Notes: generated by a model from the letters alone, not told the origin. A stretch of 64,000 nucleotides of DNA from Mactra quadrangularis (GCA_025267735.1 CM046309.1:52148319-52212318), one strand, 5' to 3'; positions 46,901 through 58,204 are shown, counted from the first letter of the stretch. A program made the numbers and translations.

Positions 46901-49690
46901 TAAAAAGTGGCGCATTCACAATCCATTGAGACACACCAGGTGGACATTTCATGAGATACATCAGCGTATATAAACTTTATTTCTTTCATATATATGATTT
47001 ACAAAACAAAACACATGACAGATATGTATCATACACGTATTGTCCAATTTTATTAACCTGCCCGGTCTGCATGCATACACGTCATAATGAGATACTATTT
47101 AAAGCCGGAGTATTCCCTCGATATGCTCTAATGCGCACAGATCGACAGTTATCAGAGCTAAGTATAACAATTTGAATCGAATTGCAATATGCCGTCGTAG
47201 TATAATCGGTAAAGTCGCAACACAAACATTCTCGATATAACTGATTATTTTTTTAGCTGTGAGTTCGAATCCTACTGAATGTGGGTTTTAGTATTGTTTA
47301 TTTTTTTAATATCAATTAATAAATTTTCTCTCTTTGATATATTTTTTCCATTGTCTCTTTTCATATTATTGAGGACAATGCGCTTGGCATTAGAGCCAAG
47401 TGCTCCAACTATGGAGTCTTCACTCATGCCTATTCAGTAGACGGACTGAGTACGTACACCTTCACACTTCACAACGCGACAAACTCTGCATGTATATTGT
47501 GTAGTATTATAAACGATTGTGTACAAAACAGAGATCTATTGAAATTTTGAAAATGTGTAAACTACTATTTTGAATGGTAAAAAAAAATAGTGGTTCTAAT
47601 GAGATTCGAACCACGTATCTCTGGTACCGGAGGGCAACTCGCATCTACTGTGCCACATTGACAGACGCACATAACAATCAAATAAATCCATGTCACCGAT
47701 ACAGATGTATAGCGGAATTCCATCGCCTACGTCATATAAGTTCTGCTCGATCGGCTAAGCTATAAATAGCACTGATTAACCTCTCGTTAATGTATGTATA
47801 GGGCAGGTTAATAAAATAGGACAATATAATACGATAATGTGAACAAAATATAAAAAGCTGCCCGGCTAGCTTAGTTGGTAGCACGCAAGTCTACTGATCG
47901 AGGGGTCGTGGGTTTGATTCCCGGGCGGGGCATACTTTCGTGGAGATTAGTCATGAAATTATTTCTACGGCCATTCTCCCTCTTACCAATCATTTTTAAT
48001 TATGTAGTCAATCACTGACGAAAGTATGCGCTTAGTAGTTTAATGGTTAACAGCTAAATCAAGAGATTTAGCCTTTTCAGGAGGAGTGAGTAGGTTGACT
48101 GACCGCCGTTATATGACCTATAAAATGTGTTGCTACGGCGTTAAACCCAACAAACAAACAAAATATCATTATGATCAACCGTAGTTACTGATTCATTATG
48201 AAATAATTGCTAGCAAAATACTAACATCGTCAATATCTCTGAGATTAAGCCACATTTTGATGGGAGCCCTGAGATCAATATCTCCAATTCGTAACTCAGT
48301 CTCGCCAACTACTTTATGACGTTGATATTTATCAATAGCAAACAACTGAAATTGTAATATTTTATCGTCTAACACTTCAGGTTCAAAGTTAAATAAGAAT
48401 CTTTCTTTATATATTGGATCTGTTGTGTTACGTTGAACCTGTAAAATAAACAAAATAAAATAAGCACAGTTGCTCGTCATTCTATATCAATCAATGAAAG
48501 TCTATTGAAATTTATTTTTTGTATAGACGAATTACTTCATTCGAACAAACGTTGCAGCTAGTCAATCACACGACCGGTGACCTCTCAGAAAAATATCGAC
48601 GCATGTCATTCAAGTAGCCTCTAGAAACCAAGTGTACTGGGAATGGTTTTGTTATATAACTCGTATATCAATATATCTACTGCATATTGCATTACGCACT
48701 ATTTTATCTCTTTACACTAAGGTATCCCCCGTACAAGATTTTATAACCAGCCTCTATCGGCTGTTTCGCAAAACAAGTCCAACCGATGCAAAATTCTCGA
48801 AATGGGAAATGAAATAGAGTTAATCTTTTAGTGACTTGTAGGTAAGCTTCGATCAATAACACATAGTAGGTACACGATTTTATTCAAATGTTCATATTGG
48901 ATAAGTACCCACTAAACGTCGGACAATTTCACGCACATGGAAGTTTCGTTCATTTTTATTATTTTTTAATGAAATGCACATTGTACATTGCACTCTTTTT
49001 CAAACTTCTTTGTAACAGGAACCGAATTAGAATCTATATTGCTGAGATTGCCTATAAAATACTCTTTCGGTGTGTTCATTAATTTATTTTAAAAACCTCG
49101 CTATTTCGAAAGCAATAAGTCGCAAATGAATTTATGTTTTATTACACAATGATATCGACTTCCTTGAAAATGGGCATGATGCAAAAATGATAGATTGGCT
49201 ATCAATGTTAAAGTGCCTGTGAAAATTGATCAGTGAGCATGAACGTAATGAACGCGCATTTTATACAATATAAAAACTTTTCTGCTAACTTTTTAAAATT
49301 TCTTTTAAGCTTTGAGCATTTCGGTGAAATTCGGTACAAGGAAGGTGAAATTCAGAATGACAACTTTTAAATATTCAGCATTTTCAAGAGTCAATTAAAT
49401 GCCGACGTTAACCAGATACCATTAAAACTCAAGATACGTGCCTACAACCCTCTTATTAAGAAGAAATTAGAGCCTTTGTCTCCCGGATAATTATTAGTAT
49501 CATTTGTCAAAAACATATACATTTGTATCTAAAATATCGACTACGAATATGCGCACTTACCTTGGTCTGAAATTTTGAATCAGATTCTGGTAAAATAACT
49601 CCCCGGATGTAGGAATCTAAAGTGCCCGTATATTGATTGGCTGTAAGGTCACGTGCCTGGATGATGCTCACAACCAATTCGGTAACTTCT
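43759..49690 (-). CDS. SYT12: Synaptotagmin-12-like protein, C2A and C2B domains (5' incomplete)
   Basis: Exons 49690-49561, 48438-48226, 46748-46628, 45237-45104 and 43929-43759 have canonical splice sites and join in one frame to TGA at 43761-43759. Synaptotagmins are membrane-anchored C2-domain proteins of secretory vesicles; SYT12 is a calcium-independent member linked to vesicle traffic. Recognition rests on C2[89 protein letters not shown]. These follow vertebrate SYT12 far more closely than other synaptotagmins. In both domains most of the aspartates that bind calcium in synaptotagmin-1 are replaced. The N-terminal membrane segment, linker and first strand of C2A are not found; they must be further upstream on the minus strand or outside the window. 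About 222 residues are recovered. Confidence 0.9.
43930..45103 (-). other. SYT12-like last intron
   Basis: Contains a tRNA-like SINE head (44822-44902, minus). Otherwise AT-rich and empty. Confidence 0.5.
44822..44902 (-). repeat. tRNA-like SINE head
   Basis: The minus strand has CCGGTTAGCTCGGTAAGTTAGC (A-box type) and GGTTCGATTCTACC (B box). A possible SINE body continues to about 44630. The acceptor stem does not close well, so a working tRNA gene is unlikely. Confidence 0.45.
45104..45237 (-). CDS. SYT12: SYT12-like exon: C2B core with polybasic strand
   Basis: It completes an Asp codon and reads [40 protein letters not shown] and TALP, ending in phase 0 at GTATGT. The KKVNKKKT strand is the polybasic C2B patch that contacts lipids or SNARE partners in synaptotagmins. 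Confidence 0.9.
45238..46627 (-). other. SYT12-like intron
   Basis: AT-rich. No repeat, RNA or other gene was recognised. Short open frames on both strands lack coding character. Confidence 0.5.
46628..46748 (-). CDS. SYT12: SYT12-like exon: start of C2B
   Basis: After a TTCATAG acceptor it reads [40 protein letters not shown] and the first base of an Asp codon. [12 protein letters not shown] is almost invariant in SYT12. Calcium-loop 1 has WTENKDSGD, keeping only one of the two usual aspartates. Confidence 0.9.
47191..47285 (+). repeat. tRNA-like SINE head
   Basis: GTCGTAGTATAATCGGTAAAG resembles an A-box region and GAGTTCGAATCCTAC a B box. A 40-base AT-rich insert lies between them, too long for a normal tRNA. 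Confidence 0.4.
47588..47668 (-). repeat. tRNA-like sequence, possible tRNA pseudogene
   Basis: The minus strand has AATGTGGCACAGTAGATGCG (A-box type) and GTGGTTCGAATCTCATTAG (B box plus T arm). AGAACCACT follows, but a matching acceptor strand is not evident. Confidence 0.4.
47857..48163 (+). mobile_element. Complete tRNA-derived SINE
   Basis: The head GCCCGGCTAGCTTAGTTGGT and GGGTTTGATTCCCGGGCGGG give the A and B boxes. The body includes CATACTTTCGTGGAGATTAG and its later inverse CACTGACGAAAGTATGCG. The tail is CTACGGCGTTAAACCCAAC followed by a CAAA repeat. It is opposite in strand to its host gene. Confidence 0.85.
48226..48438 (-). CDS. SYT12: SYT12-like exon: C2A second half
   Basis: After TTTTACAG it reads [60 protein letters not shown] and [11 protein letters not shown], all in phase 0, to a GTTAGT donor. 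Calcium-loop 3 (AIDKYQRHK) keeps one of three usual aspartates. Confidence 0.88.
48439..49560 (-). other. SYT12-like intron
   Basis: AT-rich, nothing recognised. Confidence 0.5.
49561..49690 (-). CDS. SYT12: SYT12-like exon: C2A first half
   Basis: After CATTTTCAG it completes a codon and reads [40 protein letters not shown] and QTK to a GTAAGT donor. QARDL...G.LDSY is the first C2A calcium loop, with Gln in place of the first aspartate and Ser in place of the usual Pro after the second. Confidence 0.88.
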
Positions 49691-49951
49691 CTGAAAATGA
49701 ACAAAACAATAAATTAGAAAACAACAAAACACATCTTTCAACTTACCCTGTGAACTAGGTAAGTAATTATTATATAATTGTGTGACAATGAGAAACTTAT
49801 TTTCTCCTAAGTCCCCAAAAATAATTTCTTTGTTTGTCTGAAATTCACTACTACATGTATAATAATTCTTCTGGGGGATAAACAATACCTTTAAGTTTGT
49901 TTCTTTAGCGTTTGACTTGGTATATTATGTAGTTTTTAGTTGTCCGCTTGT

Positions 49952-50200
49952 CGAACAACTATATACGCCAATTTGAGAAATCGGTGTAGCAACCTTACTA
50001 CGGATTCTACTTTTTTGAGGTAAACGACGGGGCTCAACTCTTCAAACCTATGATATACAGAGTTTTCATTAATTGTTCGAAGAACAACTTTATACGCCAA
50101 TTATGAGAAATCAGTATAGCAAACTTTACTACAAATTCTATTTTTTGAGGTACATGAAGGAACTCAAATCTTTAAGCATGTGTATGACTGAGAAAGGTTT
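49952..50200 (+). repeat. Two-unit diverged tandem duplication, period about 130 bp
   Basis: GAACAACT.TATACGCCAATT, GAGAAATC.GT.TAGCAA and TTTTTTGAGGTA blocks occur twice in the same order and spacing. Confidence 0.7.
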
Positions 50201-53200
50201 TAATAATTAAATTGTAATAATTACATTTAACCAAACACTGAAAATATATACGACAGTGAAGATTCCCTGTGGTGAACCCCAATTTGAAAGGGCGTGACGC
50301 ATTAATCTCTCATTCTATACGTAGACGATAAAACATATCTTGGCTCAGACGCTTAACTCATGTCGCACAACAACAACGCGCAGGAAGTAGTGCGGCGTAT
50401 ACATGAATATAAATCCGTTGTATGTTTGTTTTTTCTTTTTTTAACAGATAAATCATGATGATTAAATTGTAAAAAATGGCTTATAACTACAGGAATACTT
50501 ATCCATATACATGTATACATATTAGTAACATATACAATTAATTTGTATGAACATTCAATTGTATTTCCCTGTACTACCCTATGGTTATTATACCGGAGAA
50601 ATTATAGGAGTATGCATTGTAATCAATTTCTAAATTAGATTTACCTGAACATTGGGATATCGGTATTTTTGATAATCGAATTAAAATTGGATTTTCAAGT
50701 ATAGTTTACAAGTACAAATGGCACCATTTTGAAGATACATTTCATACAACGAAAGCTCTGCAGTCTATGTTTTAAGAAACGAATATTTATTCTTCATATA
50801 TTCTCACATTTATTAAAACATTAAGTGACCGAAGCACAACATGTTTTTCTATGTCGAACATCTCCAGTGCCTTTGGCGCTTTGATTCAATCAAGCTGTAT
50901 AATTACGTACAACGACAAATCATATGGTAAACAAACACTTGATTTTCATCGATTTACCTTTTCAGAAAAATAGGTAAATGACATCCTTTCGCGCATAAAT
51001 AAAAAAAAAATTCATTACCTGAAAAAATCATATCGTGTAATTTTTAGTGTAAATTCTAAACATCACACGACGTTAAACCCAATTAAAAAAATCTAGGTCA
51101 CGTTCAAAAGTAATTTATTGAGATGATTTAGTTTTAATGGTTACAACTCAAGGGAAAATGTGGACATTTTCGACAACAAAATGTACAATGTATTACTTAT
51201 TTGACACAGTATGTGGATTTGTCCTTATTTTGGCCGCTATAAGAATTTGACGAAGAACAAGTGTCTGTTTATATTCCCAAGATTACGTTACTATATATTC
51301 TGTTCCCATCCTTATTTTAGTGATAACGCAGACTGGCATCAAACTTTTTGTAAGGAGCTGTCAATTTCTACTCCACGATCTCAGACAAGAGTGCTGCGAA
51401 ATAAATAATCAGAAAACGAGCTTTTAAGAAAAAGCTTTTGGAAAAGTGTGTTGTTGAGTTGAGTTATATAAGTTATTGAATGTTAATGATTTTGTTGATC
51501 ATGTTGAATTTCTTATAACACCCTTAAACGTTTGTTCTTGATATTAGCTTGTGGTGTCCCTTTTATAGCAACAGTTGAAAAATATTTTTATCTCGGTTAG
51601 GTTTTGCATAATGCTGTTTCATATACATTTTTGCTTACACCTTTTATTATTATTCCATATCTGATGTTGGAAGTATTCTTTCGATGCCATGATAAACTAA
51701 GTTTTACTTTATCTTGGGAAGTATGTTTGGTACGCATTGCTTTAAAAATCGTATCGAGTAGAAAAAACATTTACATTTGTTTTGCTGGTAATTTATGAAT
51801 CTTATTATCAAGATAATAACATTATTCCAATTCCATACAAATTTCCTTTCCTGATGGTGATATTCTATAAAAAAATCTAAATTTTAAAAGTAATATCTAA
51901 AACCAGGAAAGAAAAAAACTTGTTTAACGAGAAACTCTGATGTCAAAAGAAAAGCTTGAATTGCACAAAATAAAGATAGAACTGAAATGTCAACTCTTAA
52001 TTAATTCAATGTTGCTTATCTGGTTGAAAACACGATTACATGACAAGGGCTTATCCAAATACATAACTCGGTATAGTGTTGTATAACACGATAGAAAATT
52101 TGATATTTGTCAGAATACCCATAATGTGTTCTATACTCTCGTTTTAGGTTTTACAAAATATATTTTATGATTTTGTTAAAATAGCATTATCATCACGTTT
52201 TTCAGAAAACTATCAATGCATAACATTTGTGACATTTAAAACAAGCAATATGAAGCATGATATATTCCGAGTATTTTGATAGACCAAAATGATGAATTTT
52301 AGTAATTAAATCGTGTCAGAACATCATGCCTCTAACCAATAACTTCTACTTTAACAATTTCGTGACTTTTTAAATAGACCTGTTCGAAAGTTGGCAAATG
52401 ATATAATACATTTAAAATGACAATGAAAACTGTTTTGTGTTCAAGTAACCCATAAAAATAACCCATTTTCTACTAAAGAATACGACTAATGAAATAACTT
52501 TAAGTATTCAACTCATCAACATTTGAAGATTTAATTGCAAGTTAAGTAGTATGACGAGCTACTAAATGTCTTTGACCAAGATTATACAAGTCAATACAAA
52601 AAATTACATAACTTTAAGACAAGAGTTATGATGATTTCTAAATAGTCAGGACCCGAATACTGTATTTTGCTCGCTGAAATCTTGAAATAATAAAGTGTAC
52701 GACGACAAACATATATCGAAAATTAACAGTAATTGCAAACATACCTTTTAAGGCTTTTGCAAAGCAATATATGTCACCAATAAATTTGTTTCTGATTGAA
52801 ATTGTTTCAAGAATGCAACAGGATATTTTGAATCAGACTAGGTCTATGGTTCTAATACCGAATGTGTTATACCGTCCAATAAGTGTCAGCGATGATAGTC
52901 ATAACGTTGTTTGTCTTCGACATCGATGCAAAAAATCTTCAAAGGCGTCTAGTACATGTATTTAATTATCGACCTTGATAAAAACACCGACATTGCTTAA
53001 CATGTTTTGTAAGATGTACTTATTGTATTCAAAGATAAGACAGACATCAAAGATGCATTTAATGATTTTCGCCGTTCCGTTTCATCTCTAGAATGGTTGT
53101 TGAAACAGTTGACATCCTTTAATGACAATTGAAAGAAATCAGGAATTTAAATGTGGCATGTAAATAGTTCTTACTAAAGTTGATATCATTATTTTTTTCT

Positions 53201-53214
53201 TGAAATTAAGCAGA

Positions 53215-53410
53215 AAACAATACATAAGAAATACACATAAAACAAGGGTATTTGGCTTACGTATTAACTCAAGATAAAAGATAATAATTATTGTTCAAAA
53301 CGCATTTTACAAGAACCAAAGTTTGATATCTTTATAAACTACTGTATCTGCGAATATATTTTGCTTACTCGCGACTTTTCGAACCTCGGTTGTTTATGAA
53401 AGGTGTTAAA
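53215..53410 (+). repeat. Dispersed repeat, paired with 37960-38150
   Basis: TATCTTTATAAACTACTGTA and GAATATATTTTGCTTACTC are shared, along with weaker flanking similarity. Confidence 0.5.
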
Positions 53411-53587
53411 AGTAATAGAACACTTCTGTGATAGTAATCTGACGTTACCGAGACAAACAGCTGTCACTGTAATAACACAATGTAAGATACGTGACCATAC
53501 ATTGACAACTTTGATTGTTTAATGTGATGTCACAAGTGTCTGTGGGTAGCAGGAGGAAAAAACCTTATATTCAATGGTCTGTGGTAA

Positions 53588-53998
53588 TGTGGTAGTGTTA
53601 ATGTAAGTGGTCTAAAAAACAGACTCTTTTATCCTGAATTCGTAGAACTTGTAAAATCGTACGATATATTTTGTGTTTCTGAAACCCATACTGACTGTAA
53701 TGATATACTAGATATTGATGATTATATATTCTTTTCTCATCCTAGAACCAACCTTACCTCGTATAAACGCATATCGGGGGGTATTGGTATTTATGTACGA
53801 TCGTCCTTAGCTAAACATGCGCACGTATTCCCCGTTGTAAATGACTATGTTATTTGGCTGTCGGTTGACAAATCAGTGACTTCCCTATCTGAAAACCTCG
53901 TGATCGGTGCGATTTACCTACCGCCTGAAAATTATAGATTCTTCTCTAACGACGTATATGATGTTTTTGCAAACTCAGCTACAACATCAGATAACTAA
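53588..53998 (+). pseudogene. LINE endonuclease fragment (part 1 of a split LINE)
   Basis: A 136-codon open stretch without start Met reads VSGLKNRLFYPEFVELVKSY, DIFCVSETHTD, RISGGIGIYVRSSLAKH and NLVIGAIYLPPENYRF. SETH and the GGIGIYVR, GAIYLPP strands are hallmarks of APE-type LINE endonucleases. It ends in a stop and is followed by unrelated sequence. Confidence 0.8.
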
Positions 53999-54219
53999 AT
54001 AAAAGTTGTCAACTTCGCTTTTTCTGGCTCGCAAGTGTTTCTGTCAAGGTGGAGGGTTAGTTATCACATTTCTTTTTCAATTAAATTGTTAAACTGACAT
54101 GTTTGTTTTTGATTGGGGTTGATAGGCTATTTGAAAGTATGAAATTGTAATGATTTTCCTCTAGATTCGTCGATTTCGACGGTATCCAAAATTGTCCTAA
54201 TTTTTGTACCGAATTTGAT

Positions 54220-54430
54220 ATTTTGACAGTTAAATCATATCTATGGTCTGCGCTTTGAAACTATTAACCTTCGTAGATTTAAGAGTTATATTTAATCTAT
54301 ATAATGGTGTGATTAAAGTGCCACCAGGGAATTTGTATATTTTGTGTGTTACATAAAAATAAACCGACATACTTAACGCAGTTGTACCCCTTGTATATAT
54401 GTATATAAAAGGTATGTTTGAATCAAAGTA
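54220..54430 (+). mobile_element. H4 repeat, internal fragment
   Basis: It matches 1690-1880 in CGCAGTTGTACC, CTTGTATAT and AAAGGTATGTT and in spaced blocks upstream. The AGGGCCC hairpin end is missing. Confidence 0.5.
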
Positions 54431-54551
54431 CTGTTGGAAGGAATTTTTGAAAGATTTAAGAGTTCAAAGTTACTATTTCGATATCCATCATCATCTCTTT
54501 ATCATCCATAGTCAACTGTGTTTCATGTTTTATTTGACATGCACATTTTAT

Positions 54552-54737
54552 TCTACTGATCGAGGATTCATAGGTTCGATTCCCGGGCGGGGCATACTTT
54601 CGTGGAGCTTAGTCATAAAATAATTTCTACGGACATTCTCCCTCCTTTCACTAAATTCTAAATCATATAGGGCAGTAGTCATGCAGTCACTGAATTGAGC
54701 CTAGAAGTAATCCAGAGATTTAGCCTTTTCAAGAGGT
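54552..54737 (+). mobile_element. 5'-truncated tRNA-derived SINE
   Basis: It starts within the tRNA head (TCTACTGATCGAGG), has GGTTCGATTCCCGGGCGGGG and CATACTTTCGTGGAGCTTAG, and runs to AGATTTAGCCTTTTCAAGAGG. Same family as 47857. Confidence 0.8.
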
Positions 54738-54942
54738 ATTCACCTTCATGAATTCAAAAGTAAATATGACTTCATTTGTCTTTGGTATTACTTTATTAAT
54801 ACTAGATAACTAGGAAACACAGTATAACACAAAATAAGCACAGATTTCAACTCATCTACGTTTGATAGTATCCATATTTTTCTGCTGCACTATTTTCTTG
54901 GTCGCATTGATTCTATTGAGTTGAAGGTGTTGTTCGTTCTTT

Positions 54943-55680
54943 TCAGATTTTGCAGATGCAACGATACTCAGCGATATAAATCGGCAATTGGATTCTTACC
55001 CTCAGTCACAGGAGTCTATTGAAGTTATTACAAATAAATTATCTCACCTCTTCCGTGACTCGCACAATATTACCATCCCGGCTCAAGGAAGTCCGACCAT
55101 TAAGCATCGTTTTAACCAAAAATGGTTCGGTCCTCACAGCAAACGTGCTCGAGCAGCTTACAACCGCAGGAAATCAGTATATTCACGTTCACCAAATAAC
55201 TAACTATACAAGAACATTACTGAATCATACCAGCAAAGCATACAAATCAACAATTAATAAGTATGTATCGGCTCATAAAAATGAATGCGCAAAACACTCA
55301 AGATTTTTAAACTCGAAAAACCCAAAGCATTACTGGAAAATCCTGAGCAATCTGAAGTCAAATGCGAAGGAAATCCAGCACCTAGTCTTAATGAATTTTA
55401 TTTCCATTTTAAAGATGTTAGTTCTGCTTCTACTGAAGATATAGGCCGCTATCTCAATTTTGTACCAAATCAAAGCACTGATAGTCCATTAGATGTGCCT
55501 ATTACAGAAAATGTTTAGGGGACAAACAATTAGAAGTTGCCAACTCGTATCATTACCTTAGCATAACTTTCTCTAAATCTTGTTTCCTTCTTGGCAGCTC
55601 GTAAGCATGCAGTACAGCAAGCCCGAAAAGCAATGCATTTACTTTACACCAGAGTCAATCAAAGCACTGAAAGTACTGGG
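54943..55680 (+). pseudogene. LINE linker and reverse transcriptase fragments (part 2 of a split LINE)
   Basis: Reading through three frames gives ADATILSDINRQLDSYPQSQ, QKWFGPHSKRARAAYNRRKS, then KYVSAHKNECAKHSRFLNSK with NPKHYWKILSNLK, then SLNEFYFHFKDVSS. A later piece gives ANSYHYLSITFSKS and, shifted, LAARKHAVQQARKAMHLLYT. The catalytic palm between them is deleted. Order and content match the fragment at 53588, so this is one old LINE. Confidence 0.75.
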
Positions 55681-55709
55681 GTATTCATTGTGTTTAGATT
55701 TATTCAATT

Positions 55710-55911
55710 TTTGTTGGGTTTTATGCTGTAGCAACACCTTTTAAAGGTTATATCACAGCGGTCAGTCCACCTACTCACTGTTCCTGGAGAGGCTTTATCT
55801 CTGGATTTAGCTGTTAACAAACTACTAGGTGCATACTTCGTCAGTGACTGATGACTGCCCTACATGATTTAGAATCAGGGGAAGGAGGCAGAATGGCCGT
55901 AGAAATTATTA
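55710..55911 (-). mobile_element. 3' part of a tRNA-derived SINE, minus strand
   Basis: On the minus strand it runs from AATAATTTCTACGGCCATTC through the body to CTGTGATATAACC and the tail GCATAAAACCCAACAAA. The tRNA head is missing. Confidence 0.75.
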
Positions 55912-57329
55912 ATGGTGTCGATTACATGTTTCTTTTTCATACTCTCTTCACAATAAAAATCTGCTTGAGTCATTTACAATATTGAACGATTGAATTTACG
56001 AATTACTATGATTACTGTTGTAATTAGTCAAAGCTATTAACTGTTACAATATGACTATCACGTTGTTTAATTAGTCTGTGTGTAAAAAAACTCTAATATA
56101 GGAGAGATTTAAAACTATTACATTGTTATCTGTTATGTGTGCTACGAAGTACACATTTTTGAGTAAAGTTGGACAAACATCCTGCTGCTATTCTATGATT
56201 TATATAGTAACTGAACAGAAAATAATGTATTTAAACCCCATTTCTGCTTATCATAAATGTCTTAGAAATTAATTTTACCTGCACTGATGGTGTTTAATGA
56301 TGAAGGTTAAAATTTACAGATATAATTAAGAATCAATTAATAATAAATTATATTTCTTTTTTTTTCATTTGATTACCTGATTTAACAAAGAGGTTAATGT
56401 AGTCAAGTGAATGGGATTATTTTTTGGAAAATAGTTGTTTTATATGCACAAATTATCTATATCTTGTAAGAAAATAAACAAATGTTAAGATTCAAAGTGT
56501 TATACTAAGATTTATCTAAATACCAGTGTTCATTATTACACACAAACTAGTTATTTTGAAGTAAAAGTGATATATGATCCAAACATTAATTATGTTAATG
56601 ACTTCAACAAGTACAAATAATATATTCAATACATTAATTGATAGTACAATAATTATCATTCATATTATTAATATACTTAAGTTAAATGCAGTTATTGTAT
56701 TTTTAAATGAGTATGTTGTATTAACATTTTTTATTTAGGAATTTTTCCTTAATCTCTCCAGTTCTTGTCAGATTACGCATTGGTGAAATGAAACTTTTCC
56801 ATCTTAAGCCTTTAATCTCTATTGAATAGATTTTATAGATTTTATAATCCCTTAGCTCTCACAGTACTTCAAACTATACCTTCACAGAGAAAAAAATCTA
56901 CATCAATTTTTATTTTCTTGAAAGGGTTTGATACTCCAGTATCCAAGTCAGGGTGCTACTTAATGTATCATGGTCTACACTAATAGTGTGACTTTACCAA
57001 TAATAATTCACACTATTTTATTGCACAAGATTTTCAAAAGACCCCCCCCCCAAAGAAAAAACACTTCAAAACAGAGGATTTTCCAAATTTACTGACTTGT
57101 AAGTATTCAAACCCGATATAGTCATGGATGGATTTTATTGCAAGTATTTTATCCATTGTGATACTCATTGACAAAATGTATATTGATGATTTTATCCTTG
57201 TTAAATTTATTTCACTTAAGGACTTGCATCCAATGCGCCGTAAAATTCAGGTTTAATTGCACACGACCCGAACAGTTACAATCCGGAAATAATTATCTTT
57301 AAAACAAACCCAATACGCAGGAATCAGCA
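55912..57329. other. AT-rich stretch, nothing recognised
   Basis: No coding or RNA feature. A C run of about nine bases lies near 57043. Confidence 0.5.
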
Positions 57330-57850
57330 CTTATAATAATGTATACAGTACAAGTATTAGCTTTTCCAAAAATGCTTGAAATCGTCGGTTAGCCATGTAT
57401 GACATCTCCTTTGGTAAAGCATTCTTGAAAGCAATATATGTGTCAGAGTTTAACAATTTCGTCATGTTCCGACCGAGCACGTACAAACTCATTTTTATGG
57501 TATACTTTATAATTCACCTGTTCATTTGGCAAGAAATTATATTTATTGATAACCAATCCAGATTATTCGATTCAAAAACATGTTCTGTCCCATATTCCGA
57601 CGGCTAATCGAACGTAGATTATATTTCTTTACAAGAAAATATTGACGCAAAACATCAAAGGTCCCCAAACAATTAATAGCACGAAATGCTGCTTACGCCT
57701 GTGATCTCTATAAGTGAGGGATTAAAATTCTTTAAAAAATGTTTATTAACCGTTAATTAAACCAATCATGTTTGATAATTTAATAAATAAATGTACAATA
57801 TATAAAAGGATCATTATCAGTGATGGACTGATAATCCTTCTCTGATTATG
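57330..57850 (-). repeat. Dispersed repeat family RX, copy 3 (inverted)
   Basis: On the minus strand it shares ACACATATATTGCTT, GAGATGTCATACATGGCTA, AAGCATTTTTGGAAA and TATAGAGATCACAGGC with 15776-16170. In this copy a 53-codon frame (about 57500-57340, minus) reads NSDTYIAFKNALPKEMSYMA and RRFQAFLEKLIL, broken in the other copies. Confidence 0.55.
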
Positions 57851-57871
57851 GTGCCAGTCACAGTGTCTTCG

Positions 57872-58118
57872 TCAGTGGTTTAGACTGTGACTTTCTATAA
57901 ATAGACCGCGAAGGCCGTCGAGTGTAACATCTATCTCATAGTCCTGCCACACACCTCTCACGAGTATTATGGGCAGTCTTATCTCTGCTTCAAGTATATT
58001 CTGTGACGTCATATTGAGCGTCTGGTCAATTTCTCGCGCAGAAATACATAAAGTACCAGTTTCAGGATGATGTTGCAAATCATGAACTACTTTGTCTCGG
58101 AATATTCTGGCTTGGGTG
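57872..58118 (-). CDS. Candidate terminal exon of an unknown gene, minus strand
   Basis: After a possible acceptor (CTATACCTAACAG) an 81-codon stretch reads TQARIFRDKVVHDLQHHPET, GTLCISAREIDQTLNMTSQN, ILEAEIRLPIILVRGVWQDY and EIDVTLDGLRGLFIESHSLN then H and a stop. It is locally GC-richer and its composition looks like a folded protein. I recognise no family. It adjoins the RX repeat and lies inside the LINE insertion, so it is probably part of a mobile element or a captured fragment. Confidence 0.3.
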
Positions 58119-58204
58119 CTGTTAGGTATAGGCGATTAAAATTGGACTCCGATCGGAATACTACTATTAATCTTTTCATAACAGAGTATTCATTGTTAAC
58201 ACAA

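Larger units (their letters stand above)
46749..48225 (-). other. SYT12-like intron with tRNA-like repeats
   Basis: Contains two tRNA-like sequences (47191-47285 plus, 47588-47668 minus) and a complete SINE (47857-48163 plus). Confidence 0.55.
49691..53587. other. Region 5' of the recognised SYT12-like exons
   Basis: It should contain or precede the missing N-terminal exons. No transmembrane or linker exon was recognised. It has a diverged tandem duplication (49952-50200), a stray SINE tail (ACGACGTTAAACCC near 51066) and repeats shared with 32.7 kb and 38 kb (52995-53050 and 53215-53410). Confidence 0.4.

Noticed and set aside
47588..47668. Functional tRNA gene
   Set aside because: A and B boxes are present, but no convincing acceptor stem or anticodon arm closes. 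It is better called a tRNA-like relic.
50641..50700. Candidate SYT12 exon with reading IIKNTDIPMFR before a GTAA donor (minus strand)
   Set aside because: The phase fits, but there is no AG acceptor between the upstream in-frame stop and the donor.
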